This document shows, piece by piece, positions 35,718-44,853 of a stretch of 64,000 nt of DNA. This stretch comes from Acidobacteriota bacterium (GTDB taxonomy: Bacteria; Acidobacteriota; Terriglobia; Terriglobales; Acidobacteriaceae). The stretch is taken from NCBI GenBank assembly GCA_019351975.1, contig JABBOG010000003.1:62001-126000 (forward strand). The letters are read 5' to 3'. The translations under genes and the position numbers were made by a program. Below the pieces are notes generated by a model that had not been told where the DNA came from, did no database searches, and was given only the letters and a program-made list of their open reading frames with translations. Each line of letters starts with the position of its first letter. Position 1 is the stretch's first letter.

Positions 35718-37559
35718 CTACTCCTCAAGAGGCTTCACAATCATGTTGGCCAGAAACTCTTCCCGCGGAAGAAACGGGAAAAGATCCTCAAGCGGTTTGG
35801 ATACAAAGCTTCCATCCGGCTTCTGGTAGGACTGTAGCCGCGGCGCCCGCACCTCATCCGGAAGCACATTCACGTCGCACAACACCGGCCCCTTCATGTC
35901 CAATACCTTGCGAACCTCTTCACGAAGGTGGGTCTGGTCTGCGATCACGTGCGTACCCAACTTGAAGGCTTCTCCAACATCAGAGAGATTAGGTATCGTA
36001 AGACCGGTATTGCGGTCGGCACCGATACTTGGCTTCCCAAAATACGCAGCCTGCGATGCGCGGATCGAGCTGTAGCCATCATTGTTCAGAACGAAGAACT
36101 TGATAGGAAGCTGTAGCCGGTGAATGGTCTCCAGCTCCTGAATGTTGAACATGAATCCGCCATCGCCATCCACAGCAATGACCTCGCGCCCCGGATTCGC
36201 AATCGCTACGGCAATCGCCATCGGTATCGCGTACCCCATGGAGCCCAACCCCGCCGTATGGTACAGCCGCTGCGAGTGCAGCGTCGGGCAAGCGAGCAGG
36301 TAAATCTCAATACCAGAGCCCGAGTTCCCTACAACCAGCCGGTCCTCCGGGCTGGCCTCCGTGCCTAGAACCTCCGCAAGATTAAAGATGCTGACCAGAC
36401 CTTCGGGCTTGCGATGTTCATCCGTAACCACCGGATAGCGCGTCTTCCAGTCAGCGCATCGCTCCAGCCATGCATCCTGCTTCTTGTTGTGGCTGTCGCG
36501 CGGCTTGAGCTTATCCTTATGCTTCAGTAACTCCGTCAGAAAGACCTTTGCATCGAGACAAACAGGCTGCTGAAGATACGGGTGAAGCTTACCCAGCTCA
36601 GCAGCATCGATATCCACCGCAATCTTGTGGGCCTCGCGCGCTAGATTCTGAGGGGCGTAACCCGTAATCGCAAAGTCCAATCGCACGCCAATCGCAAGCA
36701 GGAAATCGCAGTTCTGCAGCGCAAAATTCGCACCCCGCGCAGCCACAGACCCGGGTCGTCCCACATACGTTGGATCATCCGAAGGCACCAGATCGGCAGC
36801 ACACCACGTCGCTACCGTCGGCACTCCGAGCAGCCTGCGCAGTTCCTCAAACTCGGCTTCCGCACGCGCCAGCCGAATACCATTCCCGGCGAACAGCAGC
36901 GGTCGCTCACACGCATTGAAGGCCTCGATCGCACGTGCCACCTCAGCCGCAACATTCGCTGTCCCATGGATCTTCGCGTCCTCGGCAAACTCAACCGGAT
37001 CAAACGCGCGTAGCGTCGTATCGTCGATTGGAGACGCCTGCACATCCAGTGGAATATCAATCCACACCGGCCCGGGCCGCCCATGGAGTGCCAGATAAAC
37101 GGCCTTCTCCAAGTGATACCGGATGTCCGCAGGTTCTAAAATCGTGACTGCATATTTCGTGATCGGTGCCACGATGGAGCAGATGTCCACTTCCTGAACG
37201 CCCAACTGCCGCATCCCCAGTGGCTTGCCCGTTGCGTCGAACATCCTGTCCGGGCGCTTCACCTGCCCAGAAATAAAAAGCACAGGCGTCGAATCCAGCC
37301 ACGCTCCAGCAACCCCTGTAACAGCATTCGTACCGCCCGGGCCAGTCGTCACCATGCAGACCCCAAGGCCGTTCGTGGCCTTCGCATAGCCTTCAGCGCA
37401 TATGGCCGACGCCTGCTCATGCGAATTGCAGATAGGCATGATGCGTGTCTCGGAGGCAAGAGACTGGTTGAGGTGCATCGCACCGCCGCCGGTTACGAGG
37501 AAAAGATTCGTGACGCCGAGGTCGGCGACAAACTTGAGCACGTAGTCTGAGAGCTTCAT
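35718..37559 (-). CDS. Thiamine diphosphate-dependent enzyme, acetolactate-synthase-like (possibly sugar-modifying)
   Basis: 613 residues with the three-domain ThDP fold: the catalytic glutamate in CNSHEQASAICAEGYAK near residue 48, VTTGPGGTNAVTGVAGAW, and the cofactor motif GDGGFMFNIQELETIHRLQ ending in NNDGY. The location inside a glycan locus, next to GtrA, a glycosyltransferase and GmhA, argues against ordinary branched-chain amino acid synthesis and for a sugar role such as the YerE type, which adds a two-carbon branch from pyruvate to a keto-sugar. This is inference from context. ATG 37559 is preferred to the TTG just before it, which overlaps the ribosome site. Confidence 0.85.
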   Translation of the reverse strand: MKLSDYVLKFVADLGVTNLFLVTGGGAMHLNQSLASETRIMPICNSHEQASAICAEGYAKATNGLGVCMVTTGPGGTNAVTGVAGAWLDSTPVLFISGQVKRPDRMFDATGKPLGMRQLGVQEVDICSIVAPITKYAVTILEPADIRYHLEKAVYLALHGRPGPVWIDIPLDVQASPIDDTTLRAFDPVEFAEDAKIHGTANVAAEVARAIEAFNACERPLLFAGNGIRLARAEAEFEELRRLLGVPTVATWCAADLVPSDDPTYVGRPGSVAARGANFALQNCDFLLAIGVRLDFAITGYAPQNLAREAHKIAVDIDAAELGKLHPYLQQPVCLDAKVFLTELLKHKDKLKPRDSHNKKQDAWLERCADWKTRYPVVTDEHRKPEGLVSIFNLAEVLGTEASPEDRLVVGNSGSGIEIYLLACPTLHSQRLYHTAGLGSMGYAIPMAIAVAIANPGREVIAVDGDGGFMFNIQELETIHRLQLPIKFFVLNNDGYSSIRASQAAYFGKPSIGADRNTGLTIPNLSDVGEAFKLGTHVIADQTHLREEVRKVLDMKGPVLCDVNVLPDEVRAPRLQSYQKPDGSFVSKPLEDLFPFLPREEFLANMIVKPLEE

Positions 37560-37717
37560 CAACTCCTATGGTAACCGCTGGATTCGATTCATAGCGTGCT
37601 CCATCGTCCCACGTCACCAAAATTTGGCTCGATGCCGATGTTTCAGCCGAACACCCCGGCAGAAGCTGCCTTCCGCACCCTGCGTGCTACCAGCACACGT
37701 CCAAGCATCAAAATTAT

Positions 37718-37795
37718 TGGCGTCCCCGACGGGATTCGAACCGCGTGTTTACGCCATGAGTGTGGCGTTGTCCTGGGCCGCTGGACGACGGGGAC
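37718..37795 (-). pseudogene. Defective tRNA-Glu(CTC)-like sequence
   Basis: 78 bases including an encoded CCA. The acceptor stem (GTCCCCG/CGGGGAC) and D stem (GTCC/GGAC) are perfect, and the T loop is TTCGAAT. However the anticodon arm ACGCC-ACACTCAT-GGCGT has an eight-base loop, and if CTC is the anticodon, position 33 is A instead of the invariant U. The T stem (CGCGG against CCCGT) pairs properly only if an extra C is bulged out. Compared with normal tRNA-Glu it carries one or two single-base insertions. It is probably a decayed tRNA copy or attachment-site relic. Located in a 365-base gap between the ThDP enzyme and a small membrane protein gene; nothing else was seen there. Confidence 0.65.
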
Positions 37796-37927
37796 CAAAC
37801 GGCTCTTCGCAATGACCCGCCTCGCTGCCAAGGCTGGCCCGGTCACCGTCAGCCGCAGATACAGTTTCAATGCCCCGCAATGAATTTGCAACTGCGCTCC
37901 GCTGCCCGCTTGCATGACAACAAGCCT

Positions 37928-38365
37928 TCACCACCAATAAATACAGACGATCACAAACAGCGCCGCAAACCCCATCACAACGGCCACAAGATTGAGGTCG
38001 ACCGAATACACCTTGCTCCGTGTAGCCACCCTCACCGGCAGAATTCCCGAAACATCGTGAAGTCTCCCCCCATACAGCTTCCGCGTCATCAGTGCTGCGA
38101 TAAACCCAAACGGAGACAGACTCGCCAGCCCAACGCCCTCGTAGAACCCCACCGCCTGCGAGAAATGGCTGCTCCAAATCGGATACAACGCACCGAAAGA
38201 CAGCAATGCAACAGTAACGCTCTGCCATACAACATGAAACCGCGCGTGGCCTGTCCAGTCCGGGTTCGATGCGTGCGTCCGGTTCAGATCAATCGTCAGC
38301 TGCGCAATGCTCTGCACCACGCAAAACGCGGACAACGCCAGCCGCGCAAATAAGAGATGATCCAC
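37928..38365 (-). CDS. Hypothetical membrane protein, 145 aa (four TM segments)
   Basis: Four predicted membrane segments: near the N-terminus (LALSAFCVVQSIAQLTI), VVWQSVTVALLSFGALYP, VGLASLSPFGFIAALM and LVAVVMGFAALFVIVCIYW. A polar signature NPDWTGHARFHVVW lies between the first two and recalls a DUF6640-like family, but I am not certain. Function unknown. Precedes the sensor kinase region without overlap on the same strand; not clearly in one operon. Confidence 0.7.
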   Translation of the reverse strand: MDHLLFARLALSAFCVVQSIAQLTIDLNRTHASNPDWTGHARFHVVWQSVTVALLSFGALYPIWSSHFSQAVGFYEGVGLASLSPFGFIAALMTRKLYGGRLHDVSGILPVRVATRSKVYSVDLNLVAVVMGFAALFVIVCIYWW

Positions 38366-38418
38366 GAACCTTCCTTGTCATACTTCAGCGGCTGCAGCGC
38401 CAACCAGTCCATGCAGCC

Positions 38419-39888
38419 TCACACAAATTCAACCTCACTCCGAACCAAGCTATAGCTCGCCGCCACGGTCGGAAGCACGATACAGAGTTTCGCCCCGCCT
38501 TGCTCTCGGTTTCCAGCGCTCACATGTCCGCCGTGCGCCCTCGCCACCGCTTCCACAAACGCCAACCCGAGCCCATGCCCATTCGACTCCCTGCCCTTTA
38601 CGCCCTGCTCGAAAATCTGTTGTCCCAGTTCCACGTCAAAGCCCAGCCCGTCATCCTCAATCTGCAGGGTCGCGAACTGTTCATCCGCTGACAGCCCGAT
38701 CCAAACCGTACATCCAGCGCGAAGATGCTTCATCTCGTTATCCAGAAGGTTCGCCACTACCCGATGCAACAGCGCAGGGTCCGCCATCACCTTCGCCGCT
38801 CCAGCGCTGTGCATCCTCACCCTAAGGCCCTTCTCAGACATGCACGGCTCATAAAGGTCCACCATCACGCGTACCAACTCATCAAGATCCAGCTCGACCG
38901 TCGACAGCCTTAACGCATCCGCCTTCGCTTCAGCAACATCAAGCGATCGATTGAGAAATTCGCACAGCCGATCAAGCTCATCGATCGCAGACACGATCGG
39001 CTCCCCCTGATCCAGACTCACCTCTCGCAGAAGCGCCAGCTCCAGCTGGCCGCGAATCGCAGTCAGCGGGCTCCGAAGATCGTGCGCCAGCGAGTCTGTC
39101 ATCGTGTGCAGCTGGTGCATGGAGTTTTCTATCCTGTCCAGCATGTGGTTCAGCGTTCGCGCCAACTGGCCAATCTCATCATTGTGGCTGCTCGCCGGCA
39201 CCCTGCTCCTCAGGTCAGACTGCCCGATTCTTGAAGCCGCCTCTGTGATCTGCCGCACAAACCCCAGCATCCGCCGCGTCGCGTAAAACACCACTGCAAA
39301 CCCGATAAGAACAATCAGCAGGTACCAGCCTGTAAAACGGATCCGCAGCGCACGCAGCACCCGCATCTCATCCCGCTCAGAGAGCCCCAGGTAAATCTGG
39401 CTCCCGTCATCAATACGTACCGTAGCTACTCGAAACGGTATATGAAATCCCTTGACCCTCAAATCATAGGGGACATCAGCCATCGACTTCGTCGATCGGA
39501 TCGCTGCCAGTTCCGCCTGCCCATCGCCCCTTCCCACCCATAGCGTCATCGCGCCATTTGTGCCCGTTTGCAAAAAGAACACCGAGCTGTTTTCATCGCC
39601 CCCTGAAGGCTGCTTGTTCGGAACTTCCTTGCTCGCAAGCTCCGCCACTTCGCTCACCACGCGGCTGTACAACCGGTCCTTCGGTGTCCGCTCAGCCACG
39701 TCACCCAGAACCTCAACTTCTCCCGAAAGCCATGCATCGCTGCGCCGCTGGATATCGCCCGCGACAAACTGGTGCAGCATCACAAAAACCAGCATGCTGC
39801 CCAACGCAAACGCCAGCGTTGCCCACAGCGATATACGCCACGCCGCACTCCGCATCACCGTTCTAGTGGTTTTTGAGGACATATCCAA
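38419..39888 (-). CDS. Two-component sensor histidine kinase
   Basis: 489 residues (483 if ATG 39870-39882 region is used): an N-terminal membrane segment, a periplasmic domain of about 140 residues, a second membrane segment (GWYLLIVLIGFAVVFYATR), HAMP (about 215-265), then HisKA with the phosphorylated His in DSLAHDLRSPLT and an HATPase with NLLDNEMKH, EDDGLGFD and GHGLGLAFV. Layout as in QseC/CusS-type kinases; the signal is unknown. Its start overlaps the upstream response regulator by 26 bases, so the pair is co-translated. Confidence 0.92.
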   Translation of the reverse strand: MDMSSKTTRTVMRSAAWRISLWATLAFALGSMLVFVMLHQFVAGDIQRRSDAWLSGEVEVLGDVAERTPKDRLYSRVVSEVAELASKEVPNKQPSGGDENSSVFFLQTGTNGAMTLWVGRGDGQAELAAIRSTKSMADVPYDLRVKGFHIPFRVATVRIDDGSQIYLGLSERDEMRVLRALRIRFTGWYLLIVLIGFAVVFYATRRMLGFVRQITEAASRIGQSDLRSRVPASSHNDEIGQLARTLNHMLDRIENSMHQLHTMTDSLAHDLRSPLTAIRGQLELALLREVSLDQGEPIVSAIDELDRLCEFLNRSLDVAEAKADALRLSTVELDLDELVRVMVDLYEPCMSEKGLRVRMHSAGAAKVMADPALLHRVVANLLDNEMKHLRAGCTVWIGLSADEQFATLQIEDDGLGFDVELGQQIFEQGVKGRESNGHGLGLAFVEAVARAHGGHVSAGNREQGGAKLCIVLPTVAASYSLVRSEVEFV

Positions 39889-40540
39889 TACCTCGAAGCG
39901 TCTTGATCAAGGGCGTCCGCCCCTCCGTGTCGATCTTCCCACGCAGACGGTAGATATGTACATCCACAACATTCGTGTCCGGCTGTATCCGCATCCCCCA
40001 CACCTCGGAAAGCAGCATCGATCTCGTCACCACTCGGCCCGCATGCCGGCACAGATACTCCAGCAGCACAAACTCCTGCGGACTGAGATTCAGCACATCG
40101 TCTCCGCGCGTTGCCCTCCGCTTCAGCAGATCCAACTCCAGATCCATCACGCGCACCTTCGTCACATCTTCTTTCCCGGAAGAGTTGCGCCGCAATAGAT
40201 TTCTTAGCCGCGCCAAGAGCTCGGCTACCGCGAACGGCTTCGTCAGATAATCGTCGCCGCCCTGCTCCAGCCCTTTCACCCTGTCATCCACAGACCTGCG
40301 CGCTGAAAGAATCAGCACCGGGCTCTGCATCCCGTTCCGGCGCAGTTGCAGGATCAGATCGATTCCATCCTGATCCGGAAGCCCCAGATCCACGATCAAC
40401 CCGTCGTACGTGAATCGGCTCACCAGGGAGGAGGCCGTAGCTCCATCCGACGCTACATCGACTTCGTAGCCCGCCTCGCCCAGCGACTGGCGAAGAAAGC
40501 GCTGAATCTCGAGTTCGTCTTCCACTAGTAAGAGCCGCAT
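39863..40540 (-). CDS. OmpR-family response regulator
   Basis: 225 residues: receiver domain with phospho-acceptor Asp in DGLIVDLGLPDQDG (about 52) and Lys in YLTKPFAVAELLARL, followed by a winged-helix DNA-binding domain (NLSPQEFVLLEYLCRHAGRVVTR and VDVHIYRLRGKID). First gene of the two-component operon; the overlap with the kinase ensures balanced synthesis. It lies divergently from the polyprenyl synthetase operon (219-base gap), so that operon is a candidate target. Confidence 0.93.
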   Translation of the reverse strand: MRLLLVEDELEIQRFLRQSLGEAGYEVDVASDGATASSLVSRFTYDGLIVDLGLPDQDGIDLILQLRRNGMQSPVLILSARRSVDDRVKGLEQGGDDYLTKPFAVAELLARLRNLLRRNSSGKEDVTKVRVMDLELDLLKRRATRGDDVLNLSPQEFVLLEYLCRHAGRVVTRSMLLSEVWGMRIQPDTNVVDVHIYRLRGKIDTEGRTPLIKTLRGIGYVLKNH

Positions 40541-40759
40541 GCACTTACTATAGTGCTACCACGCAGTCCGTCTCTCGCGACTACGTGACGATTTAGTCAT
40601 CCCCAATCGCGTGAAATCGAAGATTCATCGGGTTTTGCTGGCAATATCCACGTACGTCTCGCATGAACAAATTGTCATCCCAAACCCCACCCGAAAAACG
40701 CGACAAACCTCTTGTATCTTCGTCTTATCCGTTAGACGTACCTATCACGCCGGGGGGCT

Positions 40760-41683
40760 ATGTTTGACTATCAAAAAAATCGATTACGGCGAGCCTTCAC
40801 CGACTCCCTGCCACTTCCGGAGCATCTCGACTCGCACCTGAAGCAAGCACTCACCCGCGTCTTAACCAACCACGGCAGCCTCATCCGCCCCGAGATCGTC
40901 ATGGATCTCGCCCTCGGATATGAGCTCCCGCTGGGCGTCGCAACCGACCTCGCCGTAGGCCTCGAATACTTCCACACAGCTTCCCTTCTCTTCGATGATC
41001 TCCCCTCCATGGACGACGCCGTAGAGCGTCGCGGTACCCCTTGCGTCCACGTCGAGTTTGGAGACTCCGGCGCCATTCTCTCCGCCCTCGCTCTCATCAA
41101 TCGCGCCTACTTCCTCATCTGGCGCGCCGCGGCGCAGTGCAGCCCCGCGAACCAGCCCGTCGCCTTGGCCTACCTCGAACACCATCTCGGCGTAGGCGGC
41201 CTGCTCCACGGTCAGAGCATGGACCTCCACTACGAATCCCTCCCGCGCGGCCGCGAGACCGCCGAGCAGATCGCGATCGGAAAGACCGTCTCCCTCATGC
41301 GTCTCACCCTCGTCCTTCCGGCAATCCTAGGCGGAGCCTCCGCGCAGGAACTTCACCTGCTCAATCGCATCGCTCTCTTTTGGGGACTCAGCTACCAGAT
41401 CGCTGACGACCTCAAAGATGTGCTTCAAAATTCCACCGAGAGCGGCAAAACCAGCTCGCGCGACTACTCCCTCGGCAGGCCCAACATCGCACTTATACTC
41501 GGAGTTGACGGTGCTGTACAACGGTTACAGCGATTCATCGCCATGGGAGACACGATGGTACGTAAGCTTGTCACGCTCCAACCAAACCTTCGCTTTCTCG
41601 AAGCTATCCGCGCCGACCTCGGCAAAGAGCTCATCATCCTCACACAGAGCGCCTGCACTGAAACCGTCGGAGCGTCCAGTTGA
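40760..41683 (+). CDS. Polyprenyl diphosphate synthase (trans-isoprenyl, FPP/GGPP type)
   Basis: 307 residues of the trans-polyprenyl synthetase fold. The first aspartate-rich motif is DDLPSMDD with a downstream RRGTPCVHVEFG, and the second is QIADDLKD. Aspartate motifs indicate an active synthase of C15-C20 or longer chains; the chain-length residues before the first motif (FHTASLLF) suggest a short-chain product, but this is not decisive. It heads a seven-gene coupled operon running through an ABC exporter, an oxidase-like protein, a cytochrome c fusion and YceI, an unusual setting for an isoprenoid enzyme. A GGGGGG tract lies just before the ATG. Confidence 0.92.
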   Translation: MFDYQKNRLRRAFTDSLPLPEHLDSHLKQALTRVLTNHGSLIRPEIVMDLALGYELPLGVATDLAVGLEYFHTASLLFDDLPSMDDAVERRGTPCVHVEFGDSGAILSALALINRAYFLIWRAAAQCSPANQPVALAYLEHHLGVGGLLHGQSMDLHYESLPRGRETAEQIAIGKTVSLMRLTLVLPAILGGASAQELHLLNRIALFWGLSYQIADDLKDVLQNSTESGKTSSRDYSLGRPNIALILGVDGAVQRLQRFIAMGDTMVRKLVTLQPNLRFLEAIRADLGKELIILTQSACTETVGASS

Positions 41684-42792
41684 TATTTGTAAAACTGATC
41701 CTGGTCAATCTTCTTCGCCATCGAATCAGATCCTTGATCAGCATCGCAGGCATCGCATTCAGCGTCGCCGCCATGCTCACCATCGTCACAGTTCTCCAGG
41801 GAGCCGTCGGCATGTTCTCCGGCATCCTCTCCAGCGATAGCCAGATCATCGTCTTCGAGCGCAACGTCTCCGACCTCTTCTTCAGCAGCGTCTCCTCCAC
41901 CGCCGCCACCACCATCGCCTCCTGGCCCATCGTCCAGCACGCAGACCCCGTCCTCTTCGGCATCGTCTCAAGTTCCGATCACCCCATCATCACCTGCTTC
42001 GGCATCACCTCCGCCGACGCTCGCCTGCGCAAAGCCACGTGGATCCAAGGCGATCGCTCTAACTTCGCAAACGCGACCGACGGTGTTGTGCTCGGTCAGC
42101 GCGCCGCCGAATTCCTCAAAGCCTCACTCGGCAGCGCCGTCCAGATCGGCCACGGCACCTTCCATGTCATCGGCATCATCAAAACAGCAAACGGCTTCGA
42201 GGATGGCGGCGTCTTCATGCCCCTCGCATCCGCACAAAAGTTCTTCCACAAAGACGCTGAATCTTCCGTCATCACCGTCAAGCTCCACAACAAAGACGAC
42301 ATCCCACAATTCAAGAGCATGGTGAAGTCCCACTTCCCCAATCTCGTCGCGCTCGAAGACGATGAGTTCACCCGCTCCTACTCCCAATTCAAAATACTGA
42401 AAGCCACCGCGTGGGCCGTCGGTGGATGCGGTCTGCTGCTCGGCGGCCTCGGCGTCGCCAACACCATGATCATGTCCGTCTTCACGCGCATCCGCGAGAT
42501 CGCCATCCTCCGCGTCAACGGCTTCTCCAACTCCCAGATCGCCACCATGATCTTCGGCGAATCCGCCCTCGTCGCTGTCGTCGGCGCAGTCACTGGCCTC
42601 CTCATCGGAACCGCGTTCCTCTATCTCCTCAAGCTCATCCCCGCGCTCCACGGATACGTCGACGTCACCATTCAGCCCCTCGTCGTCCTCATCGTCATCG
42701 CTCTCGCCTTCCTCACCGGCGTCGCCGGCGCGCTCTATCCAGCCATCTACGCCATGCGTATCCGCGCGGTGGAGGCGCTACGCTTCGAATGA
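41680..42792 (+). CDS. ABC transporter permease, FtsX/MacB type
   Basis: 370 residues: one N-terminal membrane segment, a large periplasmic domain (about 45-240, MacB-PCD-like) and three C-terminal segments in the FtsX order (GGCGLLLGGLGVANTMIMSV, ESALVAVVGAVTGLLIG, LVVLIVIALAFLTGVAGALYPA) with REIAILRVNGFS between. Such permeases do not import; they use the ATPase for mechanotransmission, lipoprotein or peptide handling. Start is TTG 41680, overlapping the previous stop (TTGA). Forms a transporter with the ATPase whose ATG overlaps its own stop. Confidence 0.92.
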   Translation: MIFVKLILVNLLRHRIRSLISIAGIAFSVAAMLTIVTVLQGAVGMFSGILSSDSQIIVFERNVSDLFFSSVSSTAATTIASWPIVQHADPVLFGIVSSSDHPIITCFGITSADARLRKATWIQGDRSNFANATDGVVLGQRAAEFLKASLGSAVQIGHGTFHVIGIIKTANGFEDGGVFMPLASAQKFFHKDAESSVITVKLHNKDDIPQFKSMVKSHFPNLVALEDDEFTRSYSQFKILKATAWAVGGCGLLLGGLGVANTMIMSVFTRIREIAILRVNGFSNSQIATMIFGESALVAVVGAVTGLLIGTAFLYLLKLIPALHGYVDVTIQPLVVLIVIALAFLTGVAGALYPAIYAMRIRAVEALRFE

Positions 42793-43493
42793 CGCCTCCG
42801 ACCTCCATCCCTGCCGCCGCCCCTGTTGTCCTCCGCGCGCAAGACGTCTGGAAGAGCTACGACCAGGGTGCCATCACCGTTCTCAACGGCGTCGACTTCG
42901 TCGCCGGTAAAGGCGAGACCGTAGCACTCTGCGGCCCCTCCGGCTGCGGCAAAAGCACGCTGCTTCACCTCCTCGGCGGTCTCGACGAACCGGATCGCGG
43001 CCTCATCTCCGTCAACAGCGTCGAGATCAACCGGCACACCAACCCCCTCCGCCTCCTGCGCTACGAAGTCGGCTTTGTCTTCCAACTCCACAACCTCATC
43101 CCCGATCTCACCCTCCAGGAAAACTGCCTGATCCCTACCGTCGCCGCCGGCGTCCCACGCCCCACCGCTCTCGCACGACTGCAAGACCTCGCAGAGCGCA
43201 CCGGCCTCGGCCACCGCCTCCATCAGCGCATCCAGAAGCTCTCCGGCGGCGAACGCCAGCGCACCGCCCTCTGCCGCGCCCTCATGAACAAGCCCCGTAT
43301 TCTGCTCGCCGACGAACCCACCGGCTCGCTCGACGAAAAGACCAGCTCCGTCATCTTTAACCTCCTCCTCGACATCGTCGCGAAAGAAGGCGTCACACTC
43401 GTGATGGCCACGCACGACCGCGCCCTCGCGCAACGATGCGACAGGCTCGTGGAGATGCGCGATGGGAGGATCCATGAGCCTCAGCCTCTCTAG
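42789..43493 (+). CDS. ABC transporter ATP-binding protein, MacB/LolD type
   Basis: 234 residues. Walker A GPSGCGKST, Q-loop FQLHNLIPDLT, signature LSGGERQRTALCRAL, Walker B ILLADEPTGSLD and H-loop MATHD are all intact. The ATPTGSLDEKT region is typical of MacB/LolD/FtsE-type proteins paired with FtsX permeases, as here. ATG overlaps the permease stop (ATGA, 42789-42792). Its 3' end overlaps the oxidase-like gene by 20 bases. Confidence 0.93.
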   Translation: MTPPTSIPAAAPVVLRAQDVWKSYDQGAITVLNGVDFVAGKGETVALCGPSGCGKSTLLHLLGGLDEPDRGLISVNSVEINRHTNPLRLLRYEVGFVFQLHNLIPDLTLQENCLIPTVAAGVPRPTALARLQDLAERTGLGHRLHQRIQKLSGGERQRTALCRALMNKPRILLADEPTGSLDEKTSSVIFNLLLDIVAKEGVTLVMATHDRALAQRCDRLVEMRDGRIHEPQPL

Positions 43494-44853
43494 CGCCGCA
43501 GCCATCCCTTCCAGAACATCCGCAGCCTCACAGCCACAAGTCGCCGCCGCGTCCGCTACCCCTGCCCGCACCGTCATGGCCGAAACCGCATGGCACAGCC
43601 TCCTCTGGCTGGTCGTCGCCAACGCCATCGGCGTCCTCATCGCCGCCATGCTGCTACTGCCGCACATCAACCTCTTTCTCAACCCCTGGACCTACGGCCG
43701 ATGGATGCCCGCGCACATCAACCTGCAGCTCTACGGCTGGTGCAGTCTCCCTCTCGTCGCCTTCCTCTTTCACGTCTACGGCACCGACCGCAGCCGCTTC
43801 GCACTCTGGACCCGGCCCGCTCTTTGGATATGGTCCTGCGCCCTCGCCATCGGCGCATTCTCCTGGCTGCAAGGCCACTCCAGCGGCAAGCTCTTCCTCG
43901 ATTGGACCGGCTATCCGCGCGTCCTCTTCCCGCTCGCCCTCCTCAGCATCTGGGCACTCCTCACAGCCTCCTTCATCGATCCATCAAAGCTGCACCCACC
44001 GGCCACAATCGCCTCCCGCATCGCAAAGACCCTCGGCCTCGTCTGCCTCTTCATCGTTCCGTTCCTGATCTACATCGCATCCAGCCCCGCCATCTATCCG
44101 CCCATCAATCCCGACACCGGCGGCCCCACCGGAGCCAGCCAGCTCGAGTCCACCCTCGTCATCATCGCCATCCTCCTCCTTCTTCCTTATGGCCTCGCAC
44201 GCCGCAAGTCCCCGCGCTCCGCATCCCTCGCCGTCTCCTGGATCATCTTCGCCGCCGAATCTCTCCTCTGCCTCGGCCTCGGTCGCGCCGACGTCAGCCA
44301 CCACCGCCCAACCCAATGGATCAGCCTCGGCAGCCTCCTGCTTTGGATTCCGCTCATCCCCCTCTACTACGCCGCCTTCGACTGGCATCCCAACACCCGC
44401 CGCTGGCGCATCGCCTTCCTCTCCTGGTGGGCCGTCCTCGTTCCCACCGGCTGGATGCTCTTCCTTCCCGGCGTCCTCGACCACTTCAAGTTCACCGACG
44501 GCCTCGTCGGTCACTCCCTCCTCGCCATGGCCGGCTTCGTCTCCAGCCTCATCATCTTCGTCATGGTCCAACTCCTCGGTGACGACGGCTGGATCTTCAA
44601 CGGCACCTGGTCCTTCTATGTCTGGCAGGCCAGCGTCCTCGTCTACGTCCTCATCATGTTCTTCGCCGGCTGGCGCGAAGGCTCCAACCCAGCCTTCTCC
44701 ATGATTCCCGGCACTCTCCGCAATGCCATCTACACGCTGCGTCTCCTCGTCGGCATCCTCATGCTCGTGGCCTCGCTCGACTGGTTCATCGATGCCTTCA
44801 CCCTCCTCCGCGAACTGCGTCCACACTCCCCTTCCGCTCCGGTGACACCATGA
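43474..44853 (+). CDS. Heme-copper oxidase subunit I-like membrane protein (CcoN-like, probably lacking the active site)
   Basis: 459 residues, about twelve hydrophobic segments. RWMPAHINLQLYGWCSLPLVAF (about residue 80) resembles the segment-2 heme-ligand region of cbb3 subunit I, and LVGHSLLAMAGFVSSLIIF (about 347) the segment-10 region, where CcoN has HxH. Here only one His remains; aligned on HS, it is the low-spin ligand and the b3 ligand is absent. The segment-6 copper-ligand region reads GASQLESTLVII, without His; SHH at about 275 may match the segment-7 His pair. So it may keep one low-spin heme b without the O2 site. ATG 43474 follows GGGAGG closely; an ATG 12 bases earlier overlaps that site. 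Alignment was by eye. Confidence 0.7.
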   Translation: MSLSLSSAAAIPSRTSAASQPQVAAASATPARTVMAETAWHSLLWLVVANAIGVLIAAMLLLPHINLFLNPWTYGRWMPAHINLQLYGWCSLPLVAFLFHVYGTDRSRFALWTRPALWIWSCALAIGAFSWLQGHSSGKLFLDWTGYPRVLFPLALLSIWALLTASFIDPSKLHPPATIASRIAKTLGLVCLFIVPFLIYIASSPAIYPPINPDTGGPTGASQLESTLVIIAILLLLPYGLARRKSPRSASLAVSWIIFAAESLLCLGLGRADVSHHRPTQWISLGSLLLWIPLIPLYYAAFDWHPNTRRWRIAFLSWWAVLVPTGWMLFLPGVLDHFKFTDGLVGHSLLAMAGFVSSLIIFVMVQLLGDDGWIFNGTWSFYVWQASVLVYVLIMFFAGWREGSNPAFSMIPGTLRNAIYTLRLLVGILMLVASLDWFIDAFTLLRELRPHSPSAPVTP

